Shown: positions 42,925 to 51,706 of the stretch, in pieces
Numbering within the stretch: position 1 is the first letter of the stretch
Layout of the letters: every line of letters starts with the position of its first letter
Assembly: GCF_900187985.1 (NCBI RefSeq)
Contig: NZ_FZOA01000009.1
Location: forward strand, 21,186 to 85,185
Origin: Methylobacillus rhizosphaerae
Lineage (GTDB): Bacteria; Pseudomonadota; Gammaproteobacteria; Burkholderiales; Methylophilaceae
Direction: 5' to 3'
DNA length: 64,000 nt
Translations under genes and position numbers: made by a program
The notes under the pieces: generated by a model
What the model was told of the DNA's origin: nothing
Databases searched by the model: none
Seen by the model: only the letters and a program-made list of their open reading frames with translations

Positions 42925-45246
42925 ATGTCTAAGAGAGAGAGCTTCAAGCTAAGCGCGGTTGCCGTGCTGGTTGCGAATGCTTGCGCCATGTCATCCATGG
43001 CCCAGGCTGAAGATGCCAGCCCTATCGTTGCAGACAAGGTTGGTGTGGTCAGCACTACACCTTTGCCATCACTGGGGGTGCCTTTGGAGCAGGTACCTGC
43101 GAGCATTCAGTTGATTACCGGTCCGCAGATGACGAAGCAGCGCAGTGTCACAATCGCTGATTACCTGCAGAACAATATTGCCGGTGTGAACGTCAACGAT
43201 ACACAAAACAACCCGTTCCAGCCTGATATCAGTTTCCGTGGCTATTCCGCATCGCCTTTGCTGGGAACTCCCCAGGGTTTGTCGGTTTATGTTGATGGGG
43301 TGCGCGTCAATGAGCCATTTGGTGATGTCGTCAGCTGGGATCTGATTCCTGTGAACGCCATTTCCAACATGTCACTGATTCCTGGTTCCAACCCATTGTT
43401 CGGCCTGAATACATTGGGCGGTGCCTTGTCCCTGCAGACCAAGAATGGTCGTGACAACCAGGGTGCTGCACTGGAAGCCAGTGTTGGTTCCTGGGGGCGC
43501 AAGACAGGTTCTGTTGAATATGGCGTGTTGTCAGATGACGGAGCAGTGGATTTCTTTATCACTGCCAACTCTTTCCGTGAAGATGGCTGGCGTGACTATT
43601 CTCCAACCGATGTGCGTCAGATGTTCGCCAAGGTAGGTTGGCAAAACGAGACCAGCCGTCTGGAGCTGAGCTACACCGGTGCGGATAACGATATGATCGG
43701 CAATGGTTTGACGCCTTCCGACATGTTGCGCACACTGGGTCGCGATACCATCCTGACTCGTCCTGACCAGACACGGAATACCATGTCTTTTATCAACCTG
43801 AATGGTTACCACTGGTTTAATGATGATGTCATGCTGAGTGGTAACGTCTATTTCCGTCACTCCAATACCCGCACCCTGAATGGTGATGGTAACGATGATG
43901 TGGACGACGACGAGTACCTGGCTGACTGTAGCGTTGCAGATGATGACGAGATGGAAGAAGCTTGTGGTGGCGCGTTGAATCGTAGCCGTGCCCGTAAGGA
44001 AAGCTATGGTTTCAACACCCAGCTGAGCTTCAACCAGAACCTGTTTGAGAAGAAAAACCAGTTCATCGTGGGTTTTGGCTATGATGAAGGCAAGACCAGC
44101 TTCAGCCAATCAACCGAATTCGGCAACCTGAACGCCAGCCGTGGCATAGATGGAATTGGCGAATTCAACGATGAGGGCGACGTAAAGCTGACAGGCCGTA
44201 CCCGTACCTGGAGCCTGTTCGCGACAGACACTTTGTCATTGAATGACTTCTGGCATCTGACACTGTCTGCACGTTACAACTACACCACAGTGAAAAACCG
44301 TGACAAGCTGGAACCATCAGGTCCTGAGTCACTGTCTGGCTACCATACCTATAACCGTATCAATCCTGCAATTGGCCTGAACTTCACGCCAACCAAGGAC
44401 TGGACGTTCTACGGTTCCTATAATGAAGGTAGCCGCGCGCCAACAGCAATTGAGCTGGGTTGTGCCAATCCTGATGAGCCTTGCAAACTGCCTAATGCCA
44501 TGGCTGGTGACCCACCATTGAAGCAGGTGGTTGCCAAGACCTATGAGGCAGGTCTGCGTGGTAACCTGGCAGAGGATTTGCGCTGGACCGCCAGTGTGTA
44601 TCGTGCACAGAATACTGATGATATTCAGTTCATCTATGCAAACGCCACCAACGGCATGGGTTACTTCGACAACGTGGGCAAGACTCGCCGCATGGGCTTC
44701 GATACCAACCTGATGGGCAACCAGGGTGATTTCAACTGGACAGTGGGTTATAGCTACATCAAGGCAACTTATGAAAGCAATATGACCCTGGCCAATGAAG
44801 TGAACACATCGGCAGATAATGATGTGATCAGTGTACGCAAGGGTGACCGCCTGGCTGGTATCCCTGCGCACCGCCTGAAGTTCCGTGGTGAATATGCCAT
44901 CACTCCGCAGTGGAGTGTAGGTGCCAATGTCATGATGTATTCTGACCAATATGCACACGGTAACGAAAACAACAAGGACCAGGGTGAAGGTGCGAAACTG
45001 GGTGGTTACACAATTGTGAACCTGGATACCCGTTACAACTTCGGCAATGGATGGCAGTTGTTTGCCAAGGCCATCAACATTTTCGATCGCGAATATAGTA
45101 GCGGCGGCATGATTGGTGAGTCCTATTTCCTGGCTAATGGTGCTTTCGACGGTGGTGAAGACCATCGTGCCAGCTTGCGTGCACCTGGTGCACCACGTGC
45201 GGGCTGGGTTGGCGTACGCTGGGAATTCGGCGGACCGAAGAACTAA
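42925..45246 (+). CDS. TonB-dependent outer-membrane receptor with EF-hand-like acidic loop
   Basis: The 773-residue protein has a signal peptide ending MSSMAQA. The plug domain is at about 45-190 (ASIQLITGPQMTKQRSVTIA, FRGYSASPLLGTPQGLSVYV, GVRVNEPFGDVVSWDLI, NPLFGLNTLGGALSLQTK) and a barrel follows to the end. The plug wording is typical of TonB receptors outside the classic siderophore group. Residues 319-330 read NGDGNDDVDDDE, which fits a 12-position EF-hand loop (acidic or Asn at 1, 3, 5, 9, hydrophobic at 8, Glu at 12). Two cysteines (about 335 and 347) then bracket another acidic stretch. A cation ligand such as Ca2+ or a lanthanide is conceivable but unproven. A sigma-54 promoter precedes it, and an NtrC-type activator gene lies downstream. 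Confidence 0.93.
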   Translation: MSKRESFKLSAVAVLVANACAMSSMAQAEDASPIVADKVGVVSTTPLPSLGVPLEQVPASIQLITGPQMTKQRSVTIADYLQNNIAGVNVNDTQNNPFQPDISFRGYSASPLLGTPQGLSVYVDGVRVNEPFGDVVSWDLIPVNAISNMSLIPGSNPLFGLNTLGGALSLQTKNGRDNQGAALEASVGSWGRKTGSVEYGVLSDDGAVDFFITANSFREDGWRDYSPTDVRQMFAKVGWQNETSRLELSYTGADNDMIGNGLTPSDMLRTLGRDTILTRPDQTRNTMSFINLNGYHWFNDDVMLSGNVYFRHSNTRTLNGDGNDDVDDDEYLADCSVADDDEMEEACGGALNRSRARKESYGFNTQLSFNQNLFEKKNQFIVGFGYDEGKTSFSQSTEFGNLNASRGIDGIGEFNDEGDVKLTGRTRTWSLFATDTLSLNDFWHLTLSARYNYTTVKNRDKLEPSGPESLSGYHTYNRINPAIGLNFTPTKDWTFYGSYNEGSRAPTAIELGCANPDEPCKLPNAMAGDPPLKQVVAKTYEAGLRGNLAEDLRWTASVYRAQNTDDIQFIYANATNGMGYFDNVGKTRRMGFDTNLMGNQGDFNWTVGYSYIKATYESNMTLANEVNTSADNDVISVRKGDRLAGIPAHRLKFRGEYAITPQWSVGANVMMYSDQYAHGNENNKDQGEGAKLGGYTIVNLDTRYNFGNGWQLFAKAINIFDREYSSGGMIGESYFLANGAFDGGEDHRASLRAPGAPRAGWVGVRWEFGGPKN

Positions 45247-45285
45247 TTTCTTCCATTGATAGACGCAGACGTATAAGCGTTGCAT

Positions 45286-45322
45286 ACAGGGCATATCTTT
45301 CACGGGATATGCCCTGTTTTTA
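45286..45322 (+). terminator. Rho-independent terminator after the second TonB-dependent receptor
   Basis: ACAGGGCATATC (45286-45297) and GATATGCCCTGT (45306-45317) form a perfect 12-bp stem, followed by a T-run. It lies 40 bases past the receptor stop. Confidence 0.93.
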
Positions 45323-45344
45323 TATAACTCAGGTATTTAAGTGT

Positions 45345-45648
45345 TATGGATCAATCTCACTCTACCGTGTGGCTGATCGTTTCACTGTTGATGGTGATAT
45401 TATTGTGATATCTGATTCTTATACTTGCGGTAAGAAAAACAACAAGCACCAGTCGGGTGGTTTGTACAATGGCAGCGGCAAGATTGCTGGTTATGTAGTG
45501 GTCAATTTGAGTGCTGGTATGGCGACAGGAGGGATAATGGTGAATGCCATCGTTCCACTTCCTTGGATGAAACCTTCGCCGCCGTGGGTGCGCCACGAAC
45601 TGGCTGGATTGACATGTGCTGGGAATTCGGCGCTCCTAGGAATATAGC
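45345..45648 (+). pseudogene. Decayed C-terminal remnant of a second copy of the TonB-dependent receptor
   Basis: One frame reads VDGDIIVISDSYTCGKKNNK then GSGKIAGYVVVNLSAG. This parallels VGANVMMYSDQYAHG, NENNKDQ and KLGGYTIVNLDTRY in the intact receptor upstream. In another frame the last part reads GAPRTGWIDMCWEFGAPRN, parallel to GAPRAGWVGVRWEFGGPKN, the very end of that receptor. The pieces are joined by a deletion and frameshift. The region also fills most of the 454-bp gap between the receptor and the regulator gene. It is evidently the relic of a tandem paralogue. Confidence 0.85.
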
Positions 45649-45700
45649 TTCTTCTCCAATTAACTTGAATTATTTTTGATATAAAAAAGCAAACCCAATC

Positions 45701-47134
45701 ATGCAGGCACAATTACCGGAACAGGAACATCAGTTGCAGGCAGGGCGATGGAACCGTAAGGTACGCGTCCTGCTGATTGAGGATGAAGTAGTCTTTGCAC
45801 GCGCAGTGGCAAAGTGTTTGCAACAGGCAGGATATGATTGTGAGCATGCCACGACATTGGAATCAGGACGGGAGCTTGTTCGTCGTATGGTGCCCAGTGT
45901 GGTGTTGTTGGATATGCGTCTGCCAGATGGCAATGGCCTGGATTTGTTGTCAGAGCTGGTGGCCCGTGGTATTTCCGTGGTTGCGATGACGGCTTATGGT
46001 GAGGTCACGGATGCTGTGCATGCGATGAAGTCTGGTGCCACAGACTATCTCAAGAAACCGATTGATCTGGATGAAATGCTGCTGACTGTCCAGAAGGCAC
46101 AGCAAGCCGCTCAGCTCAAGCACCACCTGGATTATTCCCGCCAGCGTAATGCGCATGCTATTGAGCGAGTGGAGCTACTGGGAGATAGTGAGGAAATCAA
46201 GGAAATCCGCGCCCAAATCGAACGTGTTGCCCAGATCGCTGCGCGCTCCGATGCCGTGCCCCCGACGGTGCTGATCCAGGGAGAAACCGGGACTGGCAAG
46301 GATGTGGCAGCACGCTTACTGCACTTGTCCTGCACAAATAGTAACCGGCCTTTTGTACATGTGGATTGCGCTTCTTTACCGGCAGAACTGATTGAAAGTG
46401 AGCTGTTTGGTCACGAAAAAGGGGCGTTTACCAGCGCACACGGATCACGCTCAGGTCTGATTGAGGCAGCGGAAGATGGTTCTTTGTTTCTTGATGAGGT
46501 GGGGGAATTGTCCCTGCCTTTACAAGCCAAGTTGCTTAACGTCCTGGAGCGCCGAGTGGTGCGTCGCTTGGGATCGACGAAGGAATATAGTGTCGCTGCA
46601 CAATTTATTGCAGCGACTAACCGGGATTTATATAAGATGGTGCAAGAAGGGCGGTTCCGCTCGGATTTGTTCTATCGACTCAATGTACTGACGATGAAAA
46701 TGCCTCCCTTGCGGGAACGGGAAGATGACATTCTTTTGCTGGCGCAGCATTTTGTCGCCCAGACCGAAAGACGTTATGGCCTGGAGGCTAGTCCATTTTC
46801 CGATGCGACGATCGACATGATTAGGTTTTATGAGTGGCCGGGAAATGTGCGGGAGCTCAAGCATCAGATCAGTCGTGCGGTATTGCTGTGCCGGGGTGAG
46901 CAGATTACTCCTCAGGACCTTGCATTGCCAGGCGTGGAAATGCAGGCTGCGCGCGCGCTGTTGATGTCAGAACAGTCAGAGCTGATGGTGACTACCCTGG
47001 AGACGGCGGAAAAAACGCTGATCGAAAATGCCTTGCGCCAATCCAACAATAATGTCTCGGAAGCAGCGCGCCAGCTTGGCATTACCCGTATGGCGATGCG
47101 TTACCGTATAGATAGATACGGGATCAAACTCTGA
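45701..47134 (+). CDS. NtrC-family sigma-54-dependent response regulator (orphan)
   Basis: The 477-residue protein has three domains. The receiver domain is at about 20-135, with the phospho-accepting Asp in VLLDMRLPDG and KKP as the conserved lysine. The AAA+ domain runs about 155-385 with GETGTGKD Walker A, ELFGHEKGAFTSA, SLFLDEVGELSL Walker B, FRSDLFYRLNV and WPGNVRELKH. A Fis-type helix-turn-helix (NNNVSEAARQLGITRMAMRY) ends the protein. The sigma-54 contact loop reads GAFTSA instead of the canonical GAFTGA. No histidine kinase gene is adjacent. It lies directly downstream of the sigma-54-controlled receptor gene and its relic and is the obvious candidate activator. Its own promoter is not clear. 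Confidence 0.95.
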   Translation: MQAQLPEQEHQLQAGRWNRKVRVLLIEDEVVFARAVAKCLQQAGYDCEHATTLESGRELVRRMVPSVVLLDMRLPDGNGLDLLSELVARGISVVAMTAYGEVTDAVHAMKSGATDYLKKPIDLDEMLLTVQKAQQAAQLKHHLDYSRQRNAHAIERVELLGDSEEIKEIRAQIERVAQIAARSDAVPPTVLIQGETGTGKDVAARLLHLSCTNSNRPFVHVDCASLPAELIESELFGHEKGAFTSAHGSRSGLIEAAEDGSLFLDEVGELSLPLQAKLLNVLERRVVRRLGSTKEYSVAAQFIAATNRDLYKMVQEGRFRSDLFYRLNVLTMKMPPLREREDDILLLAQHFVAQTERRYGLEASPFSDATIDMIRFYEWPGNVRELKHQISRAVLLCRGEQITPQDLALPGVEMQAARALLMSEQSELMVTTLETAEKTLIENALRQSNNNVSEAARQLGITRMAMRYRIDRYGIKL

Positions 47135-47228
47135 GTTTTCCATGGCCTGACTGTGCTGGTGGTGGGTTGGTCGGGCTGCTCGTGGTATTATTTCGGCCAT
47201 TTCCACGCCATTCAATTCTGGAGACCTC

Positions 47229-48431
47229 ATGAATATCGGTACCCCTTTAACTCCTGTTGCGACCCGTGTCATGTTGCTAGGAAGTGGCGAATTGGGCAAA
47301 GAGGTGATTATTGCCTTGCAGCGCCTGGGAGTTGAGGTGATCGCGGTAGACCGTTATCCGAATGCGCCGGGCCACCAGCTGGCCCACCGTGCCCATGTGG
47401 TGGATATGACAGATGCGGAAGCGTTACGTACCTTGATTGCACAGGAAAAACCGCATCTGATCGTGCCTGAAATAGAAGCCTTGAACACAGCTTTGCTGGC
47501 AGAGATTGAGCGTTCAGGCAGTACGCGCGTGATTCCTACTGTCAAGGCGGTTCAACTTACGATGAACCGCGAAGGTATTCGTCGCCTGGCAGCTGAGGAG
47601 CTGAAACTGCCGACATCCCCCTATGCATTTGCTGATAGCCAGCAGGCCTTGCAGGATGCCATTGAAGGAGGTATCGGTTATCCCTGTTTCATCAAACCTA
47701 CCATGTCGTCATCAGGCAAGGGTCAATCACGGATTACCGGGCCGGAGCAAGTGGCTGCTGCCTGGGAATATGCGGCCACAGGCGGACGGGTAAATCAGGG
47801 TAAAGTGATTGTGGAGGGGCAGATTGATTTTGATTATGAAATTACGCTGCTGACCGTGCGTGCACTGAATGCCCAGGGCGAGGTTGAGACCAGCTTTTGT
47901 GCACCGATCGGGCATTTGCAGGAAAAGGGTGACTACATTGAAAGTTGGCAGCCGCAACCCATGAATGCACTGGCATTGCAGCGGGCGCAGGAAATCTCCA
48001 AGGCAGTGACTGATAGCCTTGGCGGCCTGGGTATTTTTGGCGTTGAACTGTTCGTGAATGGGGACCAGGTGTGGTTTTCCGAAGTAAGTCCGCGTCCACA
48101 TGATACCGGCATGGTCACCATGGGCAGTCAACGTTTCAGTGAGTTTGAATTGCATGCGCGCGCTATTCTGGGTCTGCCTGTCAATGTTGATTTGAGACGC
48201 CCAGGAGCCAGTGCTGTGATTTATGGCGGAGTGAACACCGAGCAATTGGTTTTCGAACATGTAGAACAGGCATTGGCTGTGCCGGAGTCGGATATTCGCC
48301 TGTTTGGCAAGCCAGAGTCATTTGAGCGCCGCCGCATGGGTGTGGCACTGGCTACTGGCGATAATATTGATGAGGCACGTGAACGTGCACGCAGGGTTGT
48401 CGGCCTGGTTAAGACACGGGATGGGGCATAG
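47229..48431 (+). CDS. purT: Formate-dependent phosphoribosylglycinamide formyltransferase (GAR transformylase 2)
   Basis: The 400-residue ATP-grasp enzyme makes formyl-GAR from GAR, formate and ATP in purine synthesis. Recognised parts are the N-terminal [20 protein letters not shown], the PEIEALNT block, the ATP-grasp core [14 protein letters not shown] and [40 protein letters not shown] and the C-terminal [24 protein letters not shown] lies before the ATG. Use of formate rather than formyl-folate fits a methylotroph with formate as a central one-carbon intermediate, though PurT is also common elsewhere. A globin gene follows three bases after its stop. Confidence 0.97.
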   Translation: MNIGTPLTPVATRVMLLGSGELGKEVIIALQRLGVEVIAVDRYPNAPGHQLAHRAHVVDMTDAEALRTLIAQEKPHLIVPEIEALNTALLAEIERSGSTRVIPTVKAVQLTMNREGIRRLAAEELKLPTSPYAFADSQQALQDAIEGGIGYPCFIKPTMSSSGKGQSRITGPEQVAAAWEYAATGGRVNQGKVIVEGQIDFDYEITLLTVRALNAQGEVETSFCAPIGHLQEKGDYIESWQPQPMNALALQRAQEISKAVTDSLGGLGIFGVELFVNGDQVWFSEVSPRPHDTGMVTMGSQRFSEFELHARAILGLPVNVDLRRPGASAVIYGGVNTEQLVFEHVEQALAVPESDIRLFGKPESFERRRMGVALATGDNIDEARERARRVVGLVKTRDGA

Positions 48432-48434
48432 GCT

Positions 48435-48848
48435 GTGCTGGACAAGATTGGCGAACCTGGCAGCAGCAAGGCAACATTGTTTGAACTGCTGGGAGGCGTA
48501 GAGCAGGTACGTGTACTTGTGGAGCGTTTCTATGACATCATGGATACCGACCCTCGTGCTGCCGGAATTCGTGCCATGCATCCGGCTGATCTCAGTAATG
48601 CACGCGAAAAGCTGTTCATGTTCCTGGTAGGCTGGACTGGCGGACCGCAATTATATATAGAGCGCTATGGGCATCCACGCCTGCGCATGCGCCATATCTC
48701 ATTTCCGATTGATGAGTCTGCGCGCGACCAGTGGATGTATTGCATGATCAAGGCCATGCATGATGTTGGCATGGAGGCGGCCTTGATCGAAAAAATGGGG
48801 GCCGCGTTGCATGGGGTGGCTGATTTTATGCGTAACCGCGAAGGCTGA
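48435..48848 (+). CDS. Group II truncated hemoglobin
   Basis: The GTG start at 48435 lies three bases after the purT stop, so the two are cotranscribed and probably coupled. The 137-residue protein has the group II pattern: ELLGGVEQVRVLVERFYDIM, AGIRAMHPADLSNAREKLFM, FLVGWTGGPQLYIERYGHPR and LRMRHISFPIDESARDQWMY, with the proximal histidine in MRH. Group II globins bind oxygen tightly and are linked to NO or oxidative stress; the function here is unknown. It differs in group from the globin at 31.8 kb. Confidence 0.94.
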   Translation: MLDKIGEPGSSKATLFELLGGVEQVRVLVERFYDIMDTDPRAAGIRAMHPADLSNAREKLFMFLVGWTGGPQLYIERYGHPRLRMRHISFPIDESARDQWMYCMIKAMHDVGMEAALIEKMGAALHGVADFMRNREG

Positions 48849-48867
48849 TTACCTGAGGTCACTGTAC

Positions 48868-48894
48868 AAAAAAGGCGCTTAAAGCGCCTTTTTT
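48868..48894. terminator. Bidirectional terminator between globin and helicase genes
   Basis: AAAAAAGGCGCT (48868-48879) and AGCGCCTTTTTT (48883-48894) form a perfect 12-bp stem with a TAA loop. The A and T runs let it serve both converging transcripts. Confidence 0.95.
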
Positions 48895-48899
48895 GTTGA

Positions 48900-50288
48900 T
48901 TATTTGCGTATCAATCCACCCAGCAGAGCGGCAATTTCCTTTTTTGGACTTTCCTTGGAGCGACCTGGTTTGGGGCTAGGGGCATCGGCAGAGGGTTCAT
49001 AAGGCTTGAAAAACCACTCGTCCTCTTTTTTGCGAGGAGCCTGACGTTGGCGAGGAGATGATACCTGTGCTTGGTGTTGTGGGGATTGTCCGCGATTGTC
49101 GCGACCGCTTCGATGCGGAATCTCGGCTTGTTCCTTGGTAATTTCACGCTTGATGAGCTTCTCAATCTCCAAGAGGAATTTAAGTTCTTCATTGGCAACG
49201 AGAGAAATGGCAACTCCTGATGCTCCTGCGCGACCTGTACGACCAATACGGTGTACGTAATCCTCGGCTGCGCTTGGCAATTCGTAATTGATCACCATGG
49301 GTAACTGGTCGATATCCAGTCCGCGAGCGGCAACATCGGTCGCCACCAGAGCAGTGATCTTGTTTTGTTTAAAGGCATCCAGAGCCTGGATGCGTTCAAG
49401 CTGACTCTTGTCACCATGAATAGCACCAGCGGCAATCCCTTCACGTTCGAGGTGGCGTGCAAGACGGCTGGCCGATAGTTTGGTTTTTGTGAATACGATG
49501 ACCTGGGTGGCTTCCTTGCGCAGCAGGTCAGCCAGGACATGCTGCTTGTGCTCGCTTTCCACCAGCAGGATTTTTTGTGTGACATTTTCAGAGGTGGCGT
49601 TACTGCGCGCCACCTCAATCAATGTCGGCTTGGTCAGGAATGCTTCTGACAGTTTCTTGATTTCATTAGAGAACGTAGCTGAGAACATCAGGTTCTGCCG
49701 CTTTTTCGGTAACAATGCCAGGATACGTTTGAGGTCAGGCATGAAGCCCATATCCAGCATGCGGTCCGCTTCATCCAATACCAGCATCTGTACCTGACCC
49801 AGTTGTACCGTGCGTTGTTCTACATGATCCAGCAGGCGGCCGGGTGTTGCTACCAGTATTTCCACTCCCTTCATGAGGGTAGGAGTCTGTGATTTGATAT
49901 CAACACCACCGAAAACTACTAATGAGCGCAGTGACGTATGTTTTGCGTAGGCTTTGACACTTTCTTCCACCTGAATCGCCAGCTCACGGGTTGGAGCCAG
50001 TATCAGGGCTCTGACCGGATGCCGTGCCGGTGAGGCACTTGAGCTGGCCAGGGGAAGTAGTTGCTGCAGCAGCGGCAGGGTAAACGCGGCAGTTTTGCCG
50101 GTCCCTGTCTGCGCGCCTGCCATCAAGTCGCCACCTTGAAGAACCACAGGAATCGCCTGGGCCTGAATGGGTGTGGGAGTTGTGTAGCCTGACTCATCCA
50201 GCGCCTTGAGAATTTCGGGCGCCAGATTGAGTGATGCAAAGTTGATAGTCTCTGTATTCACGTTTTCTTCGGTAGTGATGTTAGACAA
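48900..50288 (-). CDS. DEAD-box RNA helicase, RhlE type (first of tandem pair by coordinate)
   Basis: The 462-residue helicase carries the full motif set: the Q motif TPTPIQAQAIP, AQTGTGKT, PTRELA, TPGR, DEAD (LDEADRMLDMGF), SAT, ARGLDI and HRIGRTGR. The tail is polar and basic (residues about 385-462) and ends with the EIAALLGGLIRK element seen in some betaproteobacterial RhlE proteins. The start is uncertain: a TTG at 50288 lies two bases after the stop of the upstream helicase gene, and a GTG at 50261 is an alternative; neither has a strong ribosome-binding site. Likely roles are ribosome assembly, RNA decay or cold adaptation. Confidence 0.93.
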   Translation of the reverse strand: MSNITTEENVNTETINFASLNLAPEILKALDESGYTTPTPIQAQAIPVVLQGGDLMAGAQTGTGKTAAFTLPLLQQLLPLASSSASPARHPVRALILAPTRELAIQVEESVKAYAKHTSLRSLVVFGGVDIKSQTPTLMKGVEILVATPGRLLDHVEQRTVQLGQVQMLVLDEADRMLDMGFMPDLKRILALLPKKRQNLMFSATFSNEIKKLSEAFLTKPTLIEVARSNATSENVTQKILLVESEHKQHVLADLLRKEATQVIVFTKTKLSASRLARHLEREGIAAGAIHGDKSQLERIQALDAFKQNKITALVATDVAARGLDIDQLPMVINYELPSAAEDYVHRIGRTGRAGASGVAISLVANEELKFLLEIEKLIKREITKEQAEIPHRSGRDNRGQSPQHQAQVSSPRQRQAPRKKEDEWFFKPYEPSADAPSPKPGRSKESPKKEIAALLGGLIRK

Positions 50289-50290
50289 AA

Positions 50291-51706
50291 TTAAGCAAAA
50301 GTACGTGGTCGGCGTGCTGGGCGATCGCCATCATGACGTTTGTTTGCACCGAACTTGTCGCCTCCACGCGGAGCATTGCCACGTGCGCTATCGCCGCGAC
50401 CGCTGGCTGCACGGTCACCAAAGGTACGACCTTCAGGGCGTGAACCGTTGTTGTCGCGATTACCTGCATATCCTTGACCTCTGGACTTGTAACCGCCGCC
50501 GTTGCCACCAGGGCGTTGTCCCGGGCGACCATTGCGTGGTCTGTCACTGCGATCAGTGCGTGGAGCAGGGCGCTTGGGCTCAAGTCCTTCAATCACGGAA
50601 ATTTCCAGGCGCTGTCCGGTGTATTGCTCGATCTTGCGCAATTGGTGGCGGTCAATATGCGAGGCAAAAGAGAGTGCTACTCCGGTATTGCCGGCGCGAC
50701 CAGTACGACCGATACGGTGTACATAATCTTCTGCAAACTTGGGAAGGTCGTAATTGATGACGTGCGTGATGCCGTGTACGTCGATGCCGCGGGCAGCCAC
50801 GTCAGTTGCTACCAATACGCGCACATCGCCATGACGCAGCTTGGTCAAGGTACGGTTGCGCGCGCCCTGGGTCATGTCGCCATGTAAGGCTGCAGATTTG
50901 TGGCCAGCGGCATAGAGGTCTTCAGCCAGCAAGTCGGCATGACGCTTGGTCGAGGTGAAGACAATGGCTTGATTCACTTCAGGAGCAATCAATAAATGTT
51001 CCAGCAATTTATTCTTGTGTGCCATGTCGTCGACGAACAGCAACTTCTGCTCGATATTGGCATGTTTTTCCTTTTGTGCCGCGATCTGGATCACCTTGGG
51101 ATTGTTCAACAAGGTCTTAGCGATGTTGGCAATCTGGCCTTCAAACGTGGCGGAAAACATCAATGTCTGGCGCTCACCTGGCAAGGCGGCGGAAATGCGC
51201 TCGATATCCGGCATGAAACCCATGTCCAACATGCGGTCAGCTTCGTCCAGAATCAGCATCTGCAGGCGAGACATATCGATACGACCACGCTCCATGTGAT
51301 CAAGCAGGCGTCCGGGAGTTGCAACCAGAATGTCGATAGGTTGTGACAGCAGTTTGTTCTGCAATGGATATGGCATCCCGCCGACGATGCTGACAGTGCG
51401 GGCGCGCAGGAACTTGCCATATTTGCGGGCTGCATCATTGACCTGGGCGGCAAGTTCGCGGGTTGGGGTCAATACCAGGATGCGCGGGCCGCGACTCTTA
51501 GCGGGATGCGGCGTAGCCAGCAGGTTGAGTGCAGGCAGCGTGAAGGCAGCGGTCTTGCCGGTGCCTGTCTGGGCAGAGGCCATGAGATCATGACCTTTCA
51601 GGACTTCAGGAATAGCCTGGGCCTGGATGGGGGTTGGGGTGTTGTAGCCAGCCTCGGTTAATGCACGCAGGATGGCTGGATGTAGATTTAAACTTTCAAA
51701 AGACAC
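50291..51706 (-). CDS. DEAD-box RNA helicase, RhlE type with RG-rich tail
   Basis: A GTG at 51706 is chosen as start because AAGGGA lies five bases upstream; it yields SFESLNLHPAILRALTEAGY and about 471 residues. All DEAD-box motifs are present (TPTPIQAQAIP, ASAQTGTGKT, PTRELA, LDEADRMLDMGF, SAT, ARGIDV, HRIGRTGR). The C-terminal ~100 residues are rich in Arg, Gly and Asp (RPRNGRPGQRPGGNGGG, RGDSARGNAPRGGD), a disordered RNA-binding tail. The gene is the upstream member of a tandem pair of related helicases, only two bases apart, so they share a transcript. A hairpin sits in its 5' leader. Confidence 0.94.
   Translation of the reverse strand: MSFESLNLHPAILRALTEAGYNTPTPIQAQAIPEVLKGHDLMASAQTGTGKTAAFTLPALNLLATPHPAKSRGPRILVLTPTRELAAQVNDAARKYGKFLRARTVSIVGGMPYPLQNKLLSQPIDILVATPGRLLDHMERGRIDMSRLQMLILDEADRMLDMGFMPDIERISAALPGERQTLMFSATFEGQIANIAKTLLNNPKVIQIAAQKEKHANIEQKLLFVDDMAHKNKLLEHLLIAPEVNQAIVFTSTKRHADLLAEDLYAAGHKSAALHGDMTQGARNRTLTKLRHGDVRVLVATDVAARGIDVHGITHVINYDLPKFAEDYVHRIGRTGRAGNTGVALSFASHIDRHQLRKIEQYTGQRLEISVIEGLEPKRPAPRTDRSDRPRNGRPGQRPGGNGGGYKSRGQGYAGNRDNNGSRPEGRTFGDRAASGRGDSARGNAPRGGDKFGANKRHDGDRPARRPRTFA

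Noticed and set aside
45309..45647. 112-codon frame as an intact gene
   Set aside because: Its similarity to the upstream receptor switches frame near the end, so it is a decayed paralogue rather than a gene; it also starts inside the terminator.
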